Part shown: one piece after another, positions 18,658 to 26,781 of the stretch
How positions within the stretch are numbered: position 1 is the first letter of the stretch
Layout: every line of letters begins with the position of its first letter
NCBI RefSeq assembly: GCF_018866305.1
Contig: NZ_CP076456.1
Coordinates: 2,852,001-2,916,000 of the forward strand
Reading direction: 5' to 3'
DNA from: Arthrobacter sunyaminii
GTDB taxonomy: Bacteria; Actinomycetota; Actinomycetes; Actinomycetales; Micrococcaceae
Length of the DNA stretch: 64,000 bases
The notes under the pieces: model-generated
Seen by the model: the letters and a program-made list of their open reading frames with translations, nothing else
The model's database searches: none
What the model was told of the DNA's origin: nothing
Program-made: the position numbers and the translations under genes

Positions 18658-19452
18658 ATGGAAGTTTTACATACCGACCAGTCGGTTTTGACCCCTCGCC
18701 TGCGCTTCAGTGACGTGAGCGTGCGGTTCGGCGGACTCACCGCCCTGGACTCGGTGTCCTTCACCGTTCCGCCCGGGGCCGTCGTCGGCATCATCGGGCC
18801 CAACGGCGCAGGCAAAACCACGCTGTTCAACGTGATCTGCGGTTTCAACACTCCGGCGTCCGGGTCCCTGGAGCTCGACGGCGAAAAGTTCCAGCCGCGG
18901 CGCCACCGGCTCACGCGCCAGGGTGTCGCCCGGACACTGCAGGGACTGGGCCTGTTTCCCGGGCTGACCGTGCTGGAGAATGTTCTGCTCGGGTTGGAGA
19001 GCACTGCCCGGCACAACCCCGTGGAGGATGCCCTGGCCCTGCCTCGTTCCCGGAGCGGTGAAGCCCGGCTGCGCGTGCGCGGGCTGCAGACGCTGGACGA
19101 TCTCGGCATCGCGTCCTTCGCGTCCGCGTTGCCGGACACCCTTCCCTACGGGATCCGGAAGAAGGTGGCCCTGGCCCGTGCCCTCGCCGGCTCTCCCCGC
19201 CTCCTGCTCCTGGATGAACCCGCCGGCGGACTGGCCCACGAAGACATTGACGAACTGGCCGAAATCATCCGCTCGGTTCCGGAGACCGGCTGCTCCGTAG
19301 TCCTTGTGGAACACCACGTGGACCTGGTCATGAACGTCTGCGAGCGCATTGCGGTCCTGGACTTCGGCAAGCTGATCGCCGACGGCACCCCCGCGGAGAT
19401 CGGCGCCAATCAGGCCGTCACCGATGCCTATCTGGGAGTTGAGCCGGCATGA
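18658..19452 (+). CDS. livG: Branched-chain amino-acid-type ABC transporter, ATP-binding protein LivG
   Basis: A 264-residue ABC ATPase. Walker A is GPNGAGKT near residues 48-55, the signature region is LPYGIRKKVALARAL near residue 163 (degenerate C motif, usual for LivG), and Walker B is LLLLDEPAGG. The LivG hallmark is the loop after Walker A, with GVARTLQGLGLFPGLTVLENV. A 71-base gap follows the oxidoreductase gene, and the livF start overlaps the stop by four bases. It would power import through LivHM. Liv-type systems also carry amides, urea and aromatic or acyl compounds, so amino acid specificity is not assured. Confidence 0.92.
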   Translation: MEVLHTDQSVLTPRLRFSDVSVRFGGLTALDSVSFTVPPGAVVGIIGPNGAGKTTLFNVICGFNTPASGSLELDGEKFQPRRHRLTRQGVARTLQGLGLFPGLTVLENVLLGLESTARHNPVEDALALPRSRSGEARLRVRGLQTLDDLGIASFASALPDTLPYGIRKKVALARALAGSPRLLLLDEPAGGLAHEDIDELAEIIRSVPETGCSVVLVEHHVDLVMNVCERIAVLDFGKLIADGTPAEIGANQAVTDAYLGVEPA

Positions 19453-20165
19453 GCGGCCTGCTGGTCCTGGACTCGGTCAGTGCCGGTTACGGCCAGGTTC
19501 CCGTCCTGCACGGCGTCAGCCTCAGTGTCGAGGCCGGCAGCATCACCGCCGTCGTTGGCGCCAACGGCGCAGGCAAAACCACGCTGCTCCGCACCGTGAT
19601 CGGCCAGCTGAGACCGGCGTCCGGAAACATCCGCTTCGACGGCACCGACTTGGCGGCCACCAAAGTGGAGGACATGGTGCGGCGCGGCATCGCGCTGGTG
19701 CCGGAGGGACGGGGAGTCATCACGGAACTGACCGTGGAGGAGAACCTGCGCCTGGGCGGGTTGTGGCGCCGTGACCGGGCCGCGGCCGCAGCCCTGCTGG
19801 CACGCATGTACGAACTGTTTGAACCGCTGGACCGGCGCCGCAAGGCACCCGGGCACCAGCTCTCCGGAGGTGAACGGCAAATGCTCGCCCTGGGCCGCGC
19901 CCTGATGGCCGGTCCCCGGCTGCTGCTCCTTGATGAACCGTCCCTGGGCCTGGCACCGCGCATCACCGCACAAATCCTGGGACTGCTGCGCAGCCTCTGC
20001 GACGACACCGGACTCACCGTCCTTCTGATCGAGCAAAACGTCCGCAGCGCCCTTGCCGTAGCCGACGACGGCGTGGTCCTCAACCTGGGATCCGTCGTCG
20101 CCGCCCGTCCCGCCGCCGACCTGGCAGCGGACACCGACCTCCGCCACACCTATCTGGGGTTCTGA
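19449..20165 (+). CDS. livF: Branched-chain amino-acid-type ABC transporter, ATP-binding protein LivF
   Basis: A 238-residue ABC ATPase. Walker A is GANGAGKTT near residues 37-45, the C motif is LSGGERQMLALGRAL near residues 138-152, and Walker B is LLLLDEPSLGLAP. The segment EGRGVITELTVEENL is characteristic of LivF. It overlaps livG by an ATGA junction and pairs with it to form the nucleotide-binding heterodimer of the importer. The livH start follows after one base. Confidence 0.93.
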   Translation: MSGLLVLDSVSAGYGQVPVLHGVSLSVEAGSITAVVGANGAGKTTLLRTVIGQLRPASGNIRFDGTDLAATKVEDMVRRGIALVPEGRGVITELTVEENLRLGGLWRRDRAAAAALLARMYELFEPLDRRRKAPGHQLSGGERQMLALGRALMAGPRLLLLDEPSLGLAPRITAQILGLLRSLCDDTGLTVLLIEQNVRSALAVADDGVVLNLGSVVAARPAADLAADTDLRHTYLGF

Positions 20166-20166
20166 C

Positions 20167-21045
20167 ATGGACAGATTTCTCTTCCTCACCGTCGACGGAC
20201 TGGCCCGCGGCGCTGTGCTCGCTGCCTTTGCCCTCTCATTGGTCATCATTTGGCGCGCCGCCCGCATCGTGAACTTTGCGCAGGGGGCGATGGCCGTTGC
20301 CACCACGTACATCGCCTATACCGTCACCAGCGCCACCGGCAACTACTGGCTCGGCCTGGCCTCCGCCGTGGTCACCGGCCTGCTGCTCGGGGCCCTGGTG
20401 GAGCGGACGGTCATGCGCTTTGTGGGAAACACCAATCCCCTGAACTCGGTCATTGCCGGGCTGGGACTACTGCTGGTTATCCAAGCAGTCCTGGGCATGA
20501 TCTTCGGCAACGGATACAAGTCAATGGCCACACCGTTCAGCACAACACCCCTTTCCATCGGCGGCGTCAGCGCCGTCTCCCCCTACGACCTGTTCATCTT
20601 TGCCTGTGTCGGCCTGATCGTCGGTGGACTGGCCCTGCTGTTCACCAAGACCGCCCTGGGGCTGCGGCTGCGCGCCTCGGCCTTCGCTCCGGATCTGGCC
20701 CGGCTGCTGGGCGTGCGGTCCTCCCGCATGTTGACCCTCGGCTGGGCATTGTCGTCCGCCGTCGGCGCCCTGGCAGCACTGCTGATCATTCCCACCGAGC
20801 TGGGCCTGAACCCGCATGCCGTGGACACCGTCTTCGTCTACGCATTCACCGTTGCCGTGGTGGGCGGACTGGACTCCGCAGGCGGAGCCGTTGCCGGCGG
20901 GCTGGCCGTAGGCGTGGTGCTCAGCTGGGTCAGCGGATATCTGGGCGCCACCCTCGCACCCATCGCTGTACTGGTCCTCCTGCTGGCGGTGCTGCTGCTC
21001 CGACCGGCCGGACTGTTCTCCATGACGAAGGAGCGCACGGCATGA
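20167..21045 (+). CDS. livH: Branched-chain amino-acid-type ABC transporter permease LivH
   Basis: A 292-residue integral membrane protein with about eight hydrophobic segments. Typical LivH features are FALSLVIIWRAARIVNFAQGAMA near the N-terminus and the VGGLDSAGGAVAGGLAVGV stretch near residue 240. It forms the channel with LivM. The gene is packed between livF and livM (ATGA overlap with livM). Confidence 0.92.
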   Translation: MDRFLFLTVDGLARGAVLAAFALSLVIIWRAARIVNFAQGAMAVATTYIAYTVTSATGNYWLGLASAVVTGLLLGALVERTVMRFVGNTNPLNSVIAGLGLLLVIQAVLGMIFGNGYKSMATPFSTTPLSIGGVSAVSPYDLFIFACVGLIVGGLALLFTKTALGLRLRASAFAPDLARLLGVRSSRMLTLGWALSSAVGALAALLIIPTELGLNPHAVDTVFVYAFTVAVVGGLDSAGGAVAGGLAVGVVLSWVSGYLGATLAPIAVLVLLLAVLLLRPAGLFSMTKERTA

Positions 21046-22226
21046 AACCGTTGAAGCCGGGGACTTCCCTCCTGGTTGCCGTTGCTGCGGCAGCAATACT
21101 GATCGGCCTCACCTTTGCCGTGGATCCCTTTCGGTCCTACCAACTGGCCACCGCGTGCGCCTACCTGTGCGCTGTTGCCGGCCTGACCCTGCTCACCGGA
21201 GCGGGTGGACAGCTCTCCCTCGGCCAGGCGGCGCTCATGGCCGCCGGTGCCTACAGCTACGCGCTCAGTGCCAATGCGCTGGCCGAAGCAGAAGTGGAAG
21301 GGCCCCTCCTGCTGCTGGCTCCGCTTGGGGCCGCAGTGCTGGGAGCAGGCGTCCTCGGCCTCATCATCGGATGCGCCGCCGGACGGTTGCACGGCCCCTA
21401 CCTGGCCGGCTTCACCCTTGCCCTGGTGGTGGCCATTCCCGCGGTGACCAGTACGTTCTCGAATGTTCTGGGCGGGGACCAGGGCTTATGGATCACGGTG
21501 GAGAAGCGTCCGGCCGCGCTGCGCGGCACCGTCAGCAACGAACAGTGGCAGGCCTGGCTGGCCATTATCTGTGCGGTCGCGGTGATGGTGGTGCTGAACA
21601 ACCTCCTGCGCGGACGGTTTGGGCGCCAGCTGCGGGCCGTGCGCGACAACGACGCCGCGGCCTCGCTTTCCGGTGTCAACGTGGCCCGAACCAAGATCAT
21701 CTCCTTCACCGTGAGCGCTGCAGCAGCGGGCCTGGGCGGGGGCCTGCTCGCTTACGTCACCCAGAGCGCCAGTCCGGGCGCGTACTCGCTGGTGTTGTCC
21801 CTCTATCTGCTGATGGCAGCGGTCATCGGCGGCATCGGTTCGCTGACCGGCGCGGTCTGGGGTGCCCTGGTCATGGTGTTCCTGCCCTACGCGGTCAATT
21901 CCTTCACCGCTGATCTGCCGGTCTCCGCCGACGTCGCCTCCAGGCTGGACGGGAATCTCGCCATAGCGGTGTTCGGCACCATCCTCGTGCTGGTGATCCT
22001 GCTTGCCCCGCGCGGCATCCAGGGGCTGCTCTCCGCTGCGGGCCGCCGGATCCGGGCCCGTGTCTCTCCCGGGCCGGGTCCCTCAAACCCTGCCCCCGCC
22101 GTCGTCGTACCCGTTCAGCAGTCCCGCACACCAGCAGATAACCCGCCATCAGGAACAGACAAGCCGCCATCAGGAACAGACAATCCTCCATCGGAAACAC
22201 TGTCCACCACGAAAGGTCAACGATGA
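21042..22226 (+). CDS. livM: Branched-chain amino-acid-type ABC transporter permease LivM
   Basis: A 394-residue permease. Its core has LLTGAGGQLSLGQAALMAAGA near residues 48-68, the usual LivM entry segment, and about nine membrane spans. Residues about 335-394 form an unusual hydrophilic tail rich in Pro, Ser and Thr, with three tandem seven-residue units (NPPSGTD type). The start ATG at 21042 overlaps the livH stop and was chosen over a much longer upstream reading because the conserved domain begins there. The stop overlaps the solute-binding protein start. Confidence 0.9.
   Translation: MKPLKPGTSLLVAVAAAAILIGLTFAVDPFRSYQLATACAYLCAVAGLTLLTGAGGQLSLGQAALMAAGAYSYALSANALAEAEVEGPLLLLAPLGAAVLGAGVLGLIIGCAAGRLHGPYLAGFTLALVVAIPAVTSTFSNVLGGDQGLWITVEKRPAALRGTVSNEQWQAWLAIICAVAVMVVLNNLLRGRFGRQLRAVRDNDAAASLSGVNVARTKIISFTVSAAAAGLGGGLLAYVTQSASPGAYSLVLSLYLLMAAVIGGIGSLTGAVWGALVMVFLPYAVNSFTADLPVSADVASRLDGNLAIAVFGTILVLVILLAPRGIQGLLSAAGRRIRARVSPGPGPSNPAPAVVVPVQQSRTPADNPPSGTDKPPSGTDNPPSETLSTTKGQR
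22140..22202 (+). repeat. Three tandem 21-bp repeats at the livM 3' end
   Basis: Units at 22140-22160, 22161-22181 and 22182-22202 encode NPPSGTD, KPPSGTD and NPPSETL. The first two are nearly identical at DNA level and the third is degenerate. The repeat is in frame with livM and lengthens its cytoplasmic or external tail. Confidence 0.85.
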
Positions 22227-23554
22227 TTATTTTCCAGCACTCAGGTTCTGTCCGCAGCACCTCTGCTCCCGGGCGCACGAGCCGCTCCAAGCGCAATGTC
22301 CTCGCCGCGGCAGTCACTGTGGCTGCCATGGCTCTTGCGGCGTGCGGGTCCTCCGGAGAGGGCACCTCGACGGCGGCGGAAGACGTTCCGGGTGTCACCG
22401 ACAGCACAGTCAAAGTGGGCACGCATCAGCCCCTGACCGGTCCGGCAGCGGCAGGATATGCCTCAATTTCGCCGGCCACCAAGGCCTACTTCGACCATGT
22501 GAACGCAAACGGCGGAATCCACGGCCGCACCATTGAATACACGGTCAAGGATGACGGTTACAACCCGGCCAACACTCAGAGCGTGGTGCGCGAACTGGTG
22601 CTCCAGGACGAAGTGTTCGCGATCCTCGGCGGTCTCGGCACACCGCCGCACAGTTCCGTGCTGGACTTCCTGAACGACAATGAAGTCCCGGACCTGTTTG
22701 TCGCCTCAGGCAGCCCCACCTGGAACCAGCCCGAAGACTACCCCTACACGTACGGCTTCATGCAGGACTATGACACCGAGGCCAAAGGCCTGGCTGCGTA
22801 TGTGCAGGAAGAATTCCCGGACGCCACTTACTGTCTCTTCGGCCAGGACGACGACTTCGGAGCGGACTTCAAAACCGGCCTCGAGTCGGCGCTGGGCAGC
22901 GACGGACTGGCCAGTGCACAGGTTTACTCTACGGCGAACACGGACGTGGCAGCCCAGATCAGTGCCCTGCAGGCGGCCGGCTGCGATGTGAATTTCCTGG
23001 CCTCGATCAACGGCTTCACCGCGCAGGCCATCGGAACCGCTGCCAAGCTGGGCTACATGCCGAAGTGGGCGGCGTCCTCTGCCGGCGGGGATTACAACAC
23101 GTTGTCCAGTTACCTCGGAGAGAACACCGACGCGCTCTTGGAGGGCTTCATCAGCTCAAACTACCTTCCGGCCAATACCGACGCCGACGATGAGTGGACG
23201 GCCAAATTCAAGGAGATCAACGAGAAGTACAACCCCGGCGCGGAGTTCGACGGAAACACGATCTTCGGCATGTCCATTGGCTATCTCTTCGCCGAAGCCC
23301 TGAACGAGGCCGGCGAGAACCCCACGCGGGAGTCGCTGCTGGAGGCGCTGGAGTCCGGCAACGTGCAGGGCAACGGACATGTGCCGCTGGGCTTCAGCGG
23401 GGACAGCCATGCCGGGTACACCGGTGGCATGATCACTGTAATTTCGGACGGTGTGCAGGCCTACACGGGAACCCCGTACTCCGCGGACGGTGACTCGGTC
23501 AGTGCCTACACCGAAGAACGTCCCGCGATGCCGGAAAACGGCATCCCGCAGTAA
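22223..23554 (+). CDS. livK: Branched-chain amino-acid-type ABC transporter substrate-binding lipoprotein
   Basis: A 443-residue extracellular solute-binding protein of the LivJ/LivK (periplasmic binding fold type I) family. Basic residues and a hydrophobic core are followed by a good lipobox, ALAACG, with the lipid-anchored Cys at about residue 34. The mature part begins VTDSTVKVGTHQPLTGPAAAG, the standard start of this family. It completes the five-gene Liv system. Substrate specificity cannot be read; the neighbourhood of acyl-CoA-type enzymes suggests a carboxylate rather than plain leucine. A strong terminator follows. Confidence 0.92.
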   Translation: MIIFQHSGSVRSTSAPGRTSRSKRNVLAAAVTVAAMALAACGSSGEGTSTAAEDVPGVTDSTVKVGTHQPLTGPAAAGYASISPATKAYFDHVNANGGIHGRTIEYTVKDDGYNPANTQSVVRELVLQDEVFAILGGLGTPPHSSVLDFLNDNEVPDLFVASGSPTWNQPEDYPYTYGFMQDYDTEAKGLAAYVQEEFPDATYCLFGQDDDFGADFKTGLESALGSDGLASAQVYSTANTDVAAQISALQAAGCDVNFLASINGFTAQAIGTAAKLGYMPKWAASSAGGDYNTLSSYLGENTDALLEGFISSNYLPANTDADDEWTAKFKEINEKYNPGAEFDGNTIFGMSIGYLFAEALNEAGENPTRESLLEALESGNVQGNGHVPLGFSGDSHAGYTGGMITVISDGVQAYTGTPYSADGDSVSAYTEERPAMPENGIPQ

Positions 23555-23599
23555 CATTCCCTGTCCACCGCCGGGACGCCAACCGCATAAACAAGTAAA

Positions 23600-23632
23600 G
23601 GGCCCGCCGCTGAAATGTTCAGCGGCGGGCCC
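23600..23632. terminator. Bidirectional terminator between livK and the maoC-like gene
   Basis: A perfect 15-base-pair stem (GGGCCCGCCGCTGAA and its complement) with a three-base loop ATG lies between two convergent genes. AAAG precedes it and a CTCTTT tract follows, so it can act in both directions, though the T runs are weak. Confidence 0.85.
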
Positions 23633-23655
23633 GTCTCTTTGGCTGCACCTGCTGC

Positions 23656-24108
23656 TTAGGCCAGCACGTACAGGGTGATCCACTCTGCAACCACCGCGGG
23701 CTTGTCCGCCCCTTCCAGTTCAATCGTGACCGCGGTGACAACGCGGACGCCCTGGCCTGTGGTCTCGACCTTGGACAGCTCGGAAACCGCCCGGACGCGG
23801 CTGTTCACCGGCACCGGGTGCGGGAACCGCACCCGGTCCAGTCCGTAGTTGATGCCCATCACGGTTCCGTCCACGCTCACCCGGTCCGCGGCCAGCGCCG
23901 GCAACAGGGAAAGGACCAGAAAACCGTGGGCGATGGTGGAGCCGAACGGACCTGCGGCAGCCCGTTCAGGATCCGTGTGGATCCACTGATGGTCATCGGT
24001 GGCGTCAGCGAACCGGTTGATCCGGTCCTGGTCGATGGTGATCCATTCACTGGTTTCGCGCTGCCCCACGGCAGCTTCCAGCTCTTGTACGGAGTTAAAG
24101 TGCGCCAT
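23656..24108 (-). CDS. MaoC family dehydratase (enoyl-CoA hydratase-like, hot-dog fold)
   Basis: A 150-residue single hot-dog-domain protein. The R-hydratase catalytic motif is seen as FADATDDHQWIHTDPERA near residues 32-49, with Asp and His as the expected catalytic pair, followed by GPFGSTIAHGFLVLSL. Such proteins hydrate 2-enoyl-CoA to (R)-3-hydroxyacyl-CoA. It lies two bases downstream of the SDR gene in the same operon, which suggests the two act consecutively. Confidence 0.9.
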   Translation of the reverse strand: MAHFNSVQELEAAVGQRETSEWITIDQDRINRFADATDDHQWIHTDPERAAAGPFGSTIAHGFLVLSLLPALAADRVSVDGTVMGINYGLDRVRFPHPVPVNSRVRAVSELSKVETTGQGVRVVTAVTIELEGADKPAVVAEWITLYVLA

Positions 24109-24110
24109 CG

Positions 24111-24884
24111 CTAAGCCCTCGGTCCGCCGGCAACGTACAGCACCTGACCGGAGACAAAGGACGCTTCCTCCCGGATGAAGAAGGACGCCGCAGCGGCAAT
24201 GTCGGCCGGTGTTCCGGCCCGCCCCACCGGGATTTCGGCCACCGCGTGCTTAACGAAGTCATCGAACGGCACTCCGACCCGTTCCGCGGTGGCCCGCGTC
24301 ATGTCAGTCTCAATAAACCCCGGCGCAATGGCATTGACCGTGACGTTATACCGGCCCAGCTCGATCGCAAGCGTCTTAGTGAATCCCTGCAGCCCGGCCT
24401 TGGCAGCGGCATAGTTGGCCTGGCCTCGGTTGCCGAGGGCAGAGGTGCTGGAGAGATTGACGATCCGCCCCCACTTCTCCTGTACCTGGTGTGCCTGCAC
24501 GGCACGGCTCATCAGGAAAGCGCCGCGCAGATGAACGCCCATGACCGCATCCCAGTCACTGTCGCTCATCTTGAACAACAGGTTGTCCCGGAGGATGCCC
24601 GCGTTGTTCACCAGGATGGTTGGTGCGCCGAGCTCGTCCGCGATCCGGGCCACAGCCGCTTCGACGGCGCCCGCATCCGCGACGTCAGCACCAACGCCCA
24701 CAGCCTTGCCGCCGGAGTTGTTGATGGCCTCCACCGTTTCTGCGGTGTCTTCTTCCCGTAAATCGATGACGCCCACGCGGTGGCCGTCGGCCGCCAGCCT
24801 CGCTGCGATGGCCGCGCCAATGCCGCGTCCTGATCCGGTGACAATGGCGGTTCGCTGAACCGGAGGGTCCTGGGCTTCGGTCAT
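24111..24884 (-). CDS. SDR family 3-oxoacyl-ACP/CoA reductase-like (FabG-type)
   Basis: A 257-residue classical short-chain dehydrogenase/reductase. The cofactor motif TGSGRGIG lies near residues 17-24, NNAGIL near residue 98, the catalytic serine in NLSSTSALGN, and YAAAK as the Tyr-Lys pair near residues 165-169. The C-terminus (SFFIREEASFVSGQVLYVAGG) is FabG-like. The ATG at 24884 follows AAGGAG at ideal spacing. A further upstream start would run through the palindromic operator and was rejected. Together with the MaoC protein it could interconvert enoyl-, 3-hydroxyacyl- and 3-oxoacyl-CoA. Confidence 0.9.
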   Translation of the reverse strand: MTEAQDPPVQRTAIVTGSGRGIGAAIAARLAADGHRVGVIDLREEDTAETVEAINNSGGKAVGVGADVADAGAVEAAVARIADELGAPTILVNNAGILRDNLLFKMSDSDWDAVMGVHLRGAFLMSRAVQAHQVQEKWGRIVNLSSTSALGNRGQANYAAAKAGLQGFTKTLAIELGRYNVTVNAIAPGFIETDMTRATAERVGVPFDDFVKHAVAEIPVGRAGTPADIAAAASFFIREEASFVSGQVLYVAGGPRA

Positions 24885-24926
24885 GTTTCTCCTTGGTGTG
24901 TGAGCTGCATCATGGTGTCCCGCTGA

Positions 24927-24948
24927 GCGTACCGACCGGACGGTACGC
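24927..24948. promoter_or_regulatory. Candidate TetR operator upstream of the SDR-MaoC operon
   Basis: A perfect inverted repeat with eight-base arms, GCGTACCG-ACCGGA-CGGTACGC, 43 bases upstream of the SDR start. It shares the core ACC-R-ACCGG-W-CGGT with the site in front of the tetR gene, 8 kb away, so both sites probably bind the same regulator. Confidence 0.7.
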
Positions 24949-24995
24949 ACGCAACGTCTTCAGTGCCCGTCTACACACTCGCCGGGTTCCGTTGG

Positions 24996-25646
24996 TTATT
25001 TCGGGGTCCGGTGTGCGTACAGGTCCCGCAGCAGTGCCACCTCGGCGAGGTGATGAATCATCTCGCGGTGGATGTGCAGGACCAGCTCCGCCATCGGCGC
25101 CTGCGCCCAGTTCCCCTCCGCTTCTCCCACTGGTGCGGCGAGCGCGGATTCGGCCAAAGCGGCAACTGACCGGATCCAGGTCCCGTAATACTCATCCAGC
25201 ACCTCCAGAGCCCGCGCCGCGGTTCCCGGATACTCAAAGGTTTCATAGCTGACCGCGGGAGCACCAAAGTGCGCCGCGTTCCGCATGCCCAGCACTCCCA
25301 CAAGGATGTGGCTGAGCCGCCAGGCAATGGTGGTCACCGGAGCGGGAACGGGTTCCGGATACTCGAAGTCGATCGTGAAATTTCCCTTACCGGCTGCCTC
25401 CGCGTCCGTGCCGGAGGGCCGCGGACGCACATTCCAGGCTCCCGGCACGGGTTCCCAGAAATACTCGTCGTCGGTAAGCCCCTCCAGCCGGGGGCGCGCC
25501 TGGTTGTCCCAGTGCCACTGCATCTGGTCGACAAGCAGCCGCGGAATGTCCAGTGCGCCGCCGCGTGTCAGCCCCTCGCCGCCCGACGGACCTCTCCCCT
25601 CATCCTCGGCAGCGGCTTCCTCAACCATGTCCCTGTCCTGCTCCAT
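24996..25646 (-). CDS. DinB-superfamily protein (four-helix bundle)
   Basis: A 216-residue protein with the DinB/YfiT pattern. It has a QMQWHWDNQARPRLEGLTDDEYFWEPVPGAWN start near residues 39-70, an internal histidine in AWRLSHILVGV, and HIHREMIHHLAEVALLRDLY near the C-terminus. The three histidines would bind a divalent metal, as in mycothiol- or bacillithiol-dependent transferases and related proteins. Function is not known. The ATG start follows AAGGGG at good spacing. It is divergent from a WYL regulator gene, a frequent pairing, so its expression may be controlled by that regulator. Confidence 0.75.
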   Translation of the reverse strand: MEQDRDMVEEAAAEDEGRGPSGGEGLTRGGALDIPRLLVDQMQWHWDNQARPRLEGLTDDEYFWEPVPGAWNVRPRPSGTDAEAAGKGNFTIDFEYPEPVPAPVTTIAWRLSHILVGVLGMRNAAHFGAPAVSYETFEYPGTAARALEVLDEYYGTWIRSVAALAESALAAPVGEAEGNWAQAPMAELVLHIHREMIHHLAEVALLRDLYAHRTPK

Positions 25647-25757
25647 TACCGTCCCCTTCCCTCGTAGAGCAACGGGGCTGCCGGGGTCCCGGCGCCCGTC
25701 ACTCAGCTCCCCTCACCGTAAAAGCACATCAGGACAGCTTCTGTCCGCATCCGGGCG

Positions 25758-25763
25758 TATCTT
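25758..25763 (+). promoter_or_regulatory. Candidate -10 box for leaderless WYL-regulator transcript
   Basis: TATCTT is followed by exactly six bases and then the ATG of the regulator gene, the geometry of a leaderless mRNA. There is no ribosome-binding site in front of this ATG and no clear -35 box. Confidence 0.45.
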
Positions 25764-25769
25764 GAAACC

Positions 25770-26768
25770 ATGTTGGAAACCTCGGCCAGGCTGCTGCACC
25801 TGCTGTCGCTGCTGCAGATGAGACGCGAGTGGACCGGGGCAGCCCTGGCGGACCGGATGACGGTCACCGAGCGCACGGTGCGGCGAGACATCAGCAAGCT
25901 GCGCAGCCTGGGTTACCCCATCTCCGCCTCCCCCGGCATTGCCGGGGGCTATCAGCTGGGATCCGGTGCGCAGCTTCCACCCCTGCTGCTGGACGACGAC
26001 GAAGCGCTCGCCGTCGCCCTCGGGCTGGCCGCCGTTGCCACGGGTCCGGTGTCCGGTATCGGCGAAGCCTCAGTACGTGCGCTCGCGAAGCTGGAACAGG
26101 TCCTGCCAGGACGCTTGCGCCCCAAGTTTTCTGCGCTTCGCCAAGCCGTCAGCGTGCTGGGCGGCAGTGCAGCCACCGTGGATCCGCAAACCCTGACCGC
26201 TTTGTCCGGGGCCATTGCCGAACAGCGCGTGGTCTCGTTCCGCTACACGGCGGCGGGCAACGCACCGGGAAGGCGGCTGGTGGAACCCTACAAACTGGTC
26301 AGCACCGGCCGTCGCTGGTACCTCGCGGCCTGGGACCTTGAACGGCAGGATTGGCGGACCTTCCGCATGGACCGCTGCCAGAGCATTCCGGCCATCCGTG
26401 AGCGTTTCTTCCCACGCCCGCTGCCCGCCAAGGACATGGCGGCCTATGTCCAGGACTCCATTACGCGCTTTCCCTACCGGTACGACGTCGTACTGCGGCT
26501 GGCGGCGCCCATCGCCGATCTCCGGGACCGGATACCGCCGGATGCAGCCAGCCTGGAAGCCGACGGCCCGGGGCACACCATCCTGCGCGGCGGGTGGGAT
26601 TCCCTGGATCTGCCGCTGATGCGTCTGGCCGCGCTGGACATCGACTTCGAAATCCTGGCACCGGCCGAGATGCGCGATCGGGCGCGGGCTGCGGCAGCGC
26701 TGCTCCAGCGTGCCGCCGATGTCCAGCCCTCGGCGGAATACGGGAAGGCCGCGGATTCCAGGGATTAG
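25770..26768 (+). CDS. WYL-domain transcriptional regulator (YafY type)
   Basis: A 332-residue regulator. Residues 1-60 carry a winged HTH (ALADRMTVTERTVRRDISKLRSL). A helical linker follows. The WYL domain near residues 150-225 has FRYTAAGNAPGRRLVEPYKLV, and GRRWYLAAWDLERQDWRTFRMDR, in which WYL is seen directly. A C-terminal WCX-like part ends the protein. The family responds to nucleic acids or nucleotides, mostly uncharacterised. It is divergent from the DinB-like gene and 13 bases upstream of hrpA. Confidence 0.9.
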   Translation: MLETSARLLHLLSLLQMRREWTGAALADRMTVTERTVRRDISKLRSLGYPISASPGIAGGYQLGSGAQLPPLLLDDDEALAVALGLAAVATGPVSGIGEASVRALAKLEQVLPGRLRPKFSALRQAVSVLGGSAATVDPQTLTALSGAIAEQRVVSFRYTAAGNAPGRRLVEPYKLVSTGRRWYLAAWDLERQDWRTFRMDRCQSIPAIRERFFPRPLPAKDMAAYVQDSITRFPYRYDVVLRLAAPIADLRDRIPPDAASLEADGPGHTILRGGWDSLDLPLMRLAALDIDFEILAPAEMRDRARAAAALLQRAADVQPSAEYGKAADSRD

Positions 26769-26781
26769 ACTGGGAGCAATC

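Noticed and set aside
24885..24950. A 22-codon upstream extension of the SDR gene
   Set aside because: It would run through the palindromic operator and lacks a ribosome-binding site, whereas the ATG at 24884 has AAGGAG at ideal spacing.
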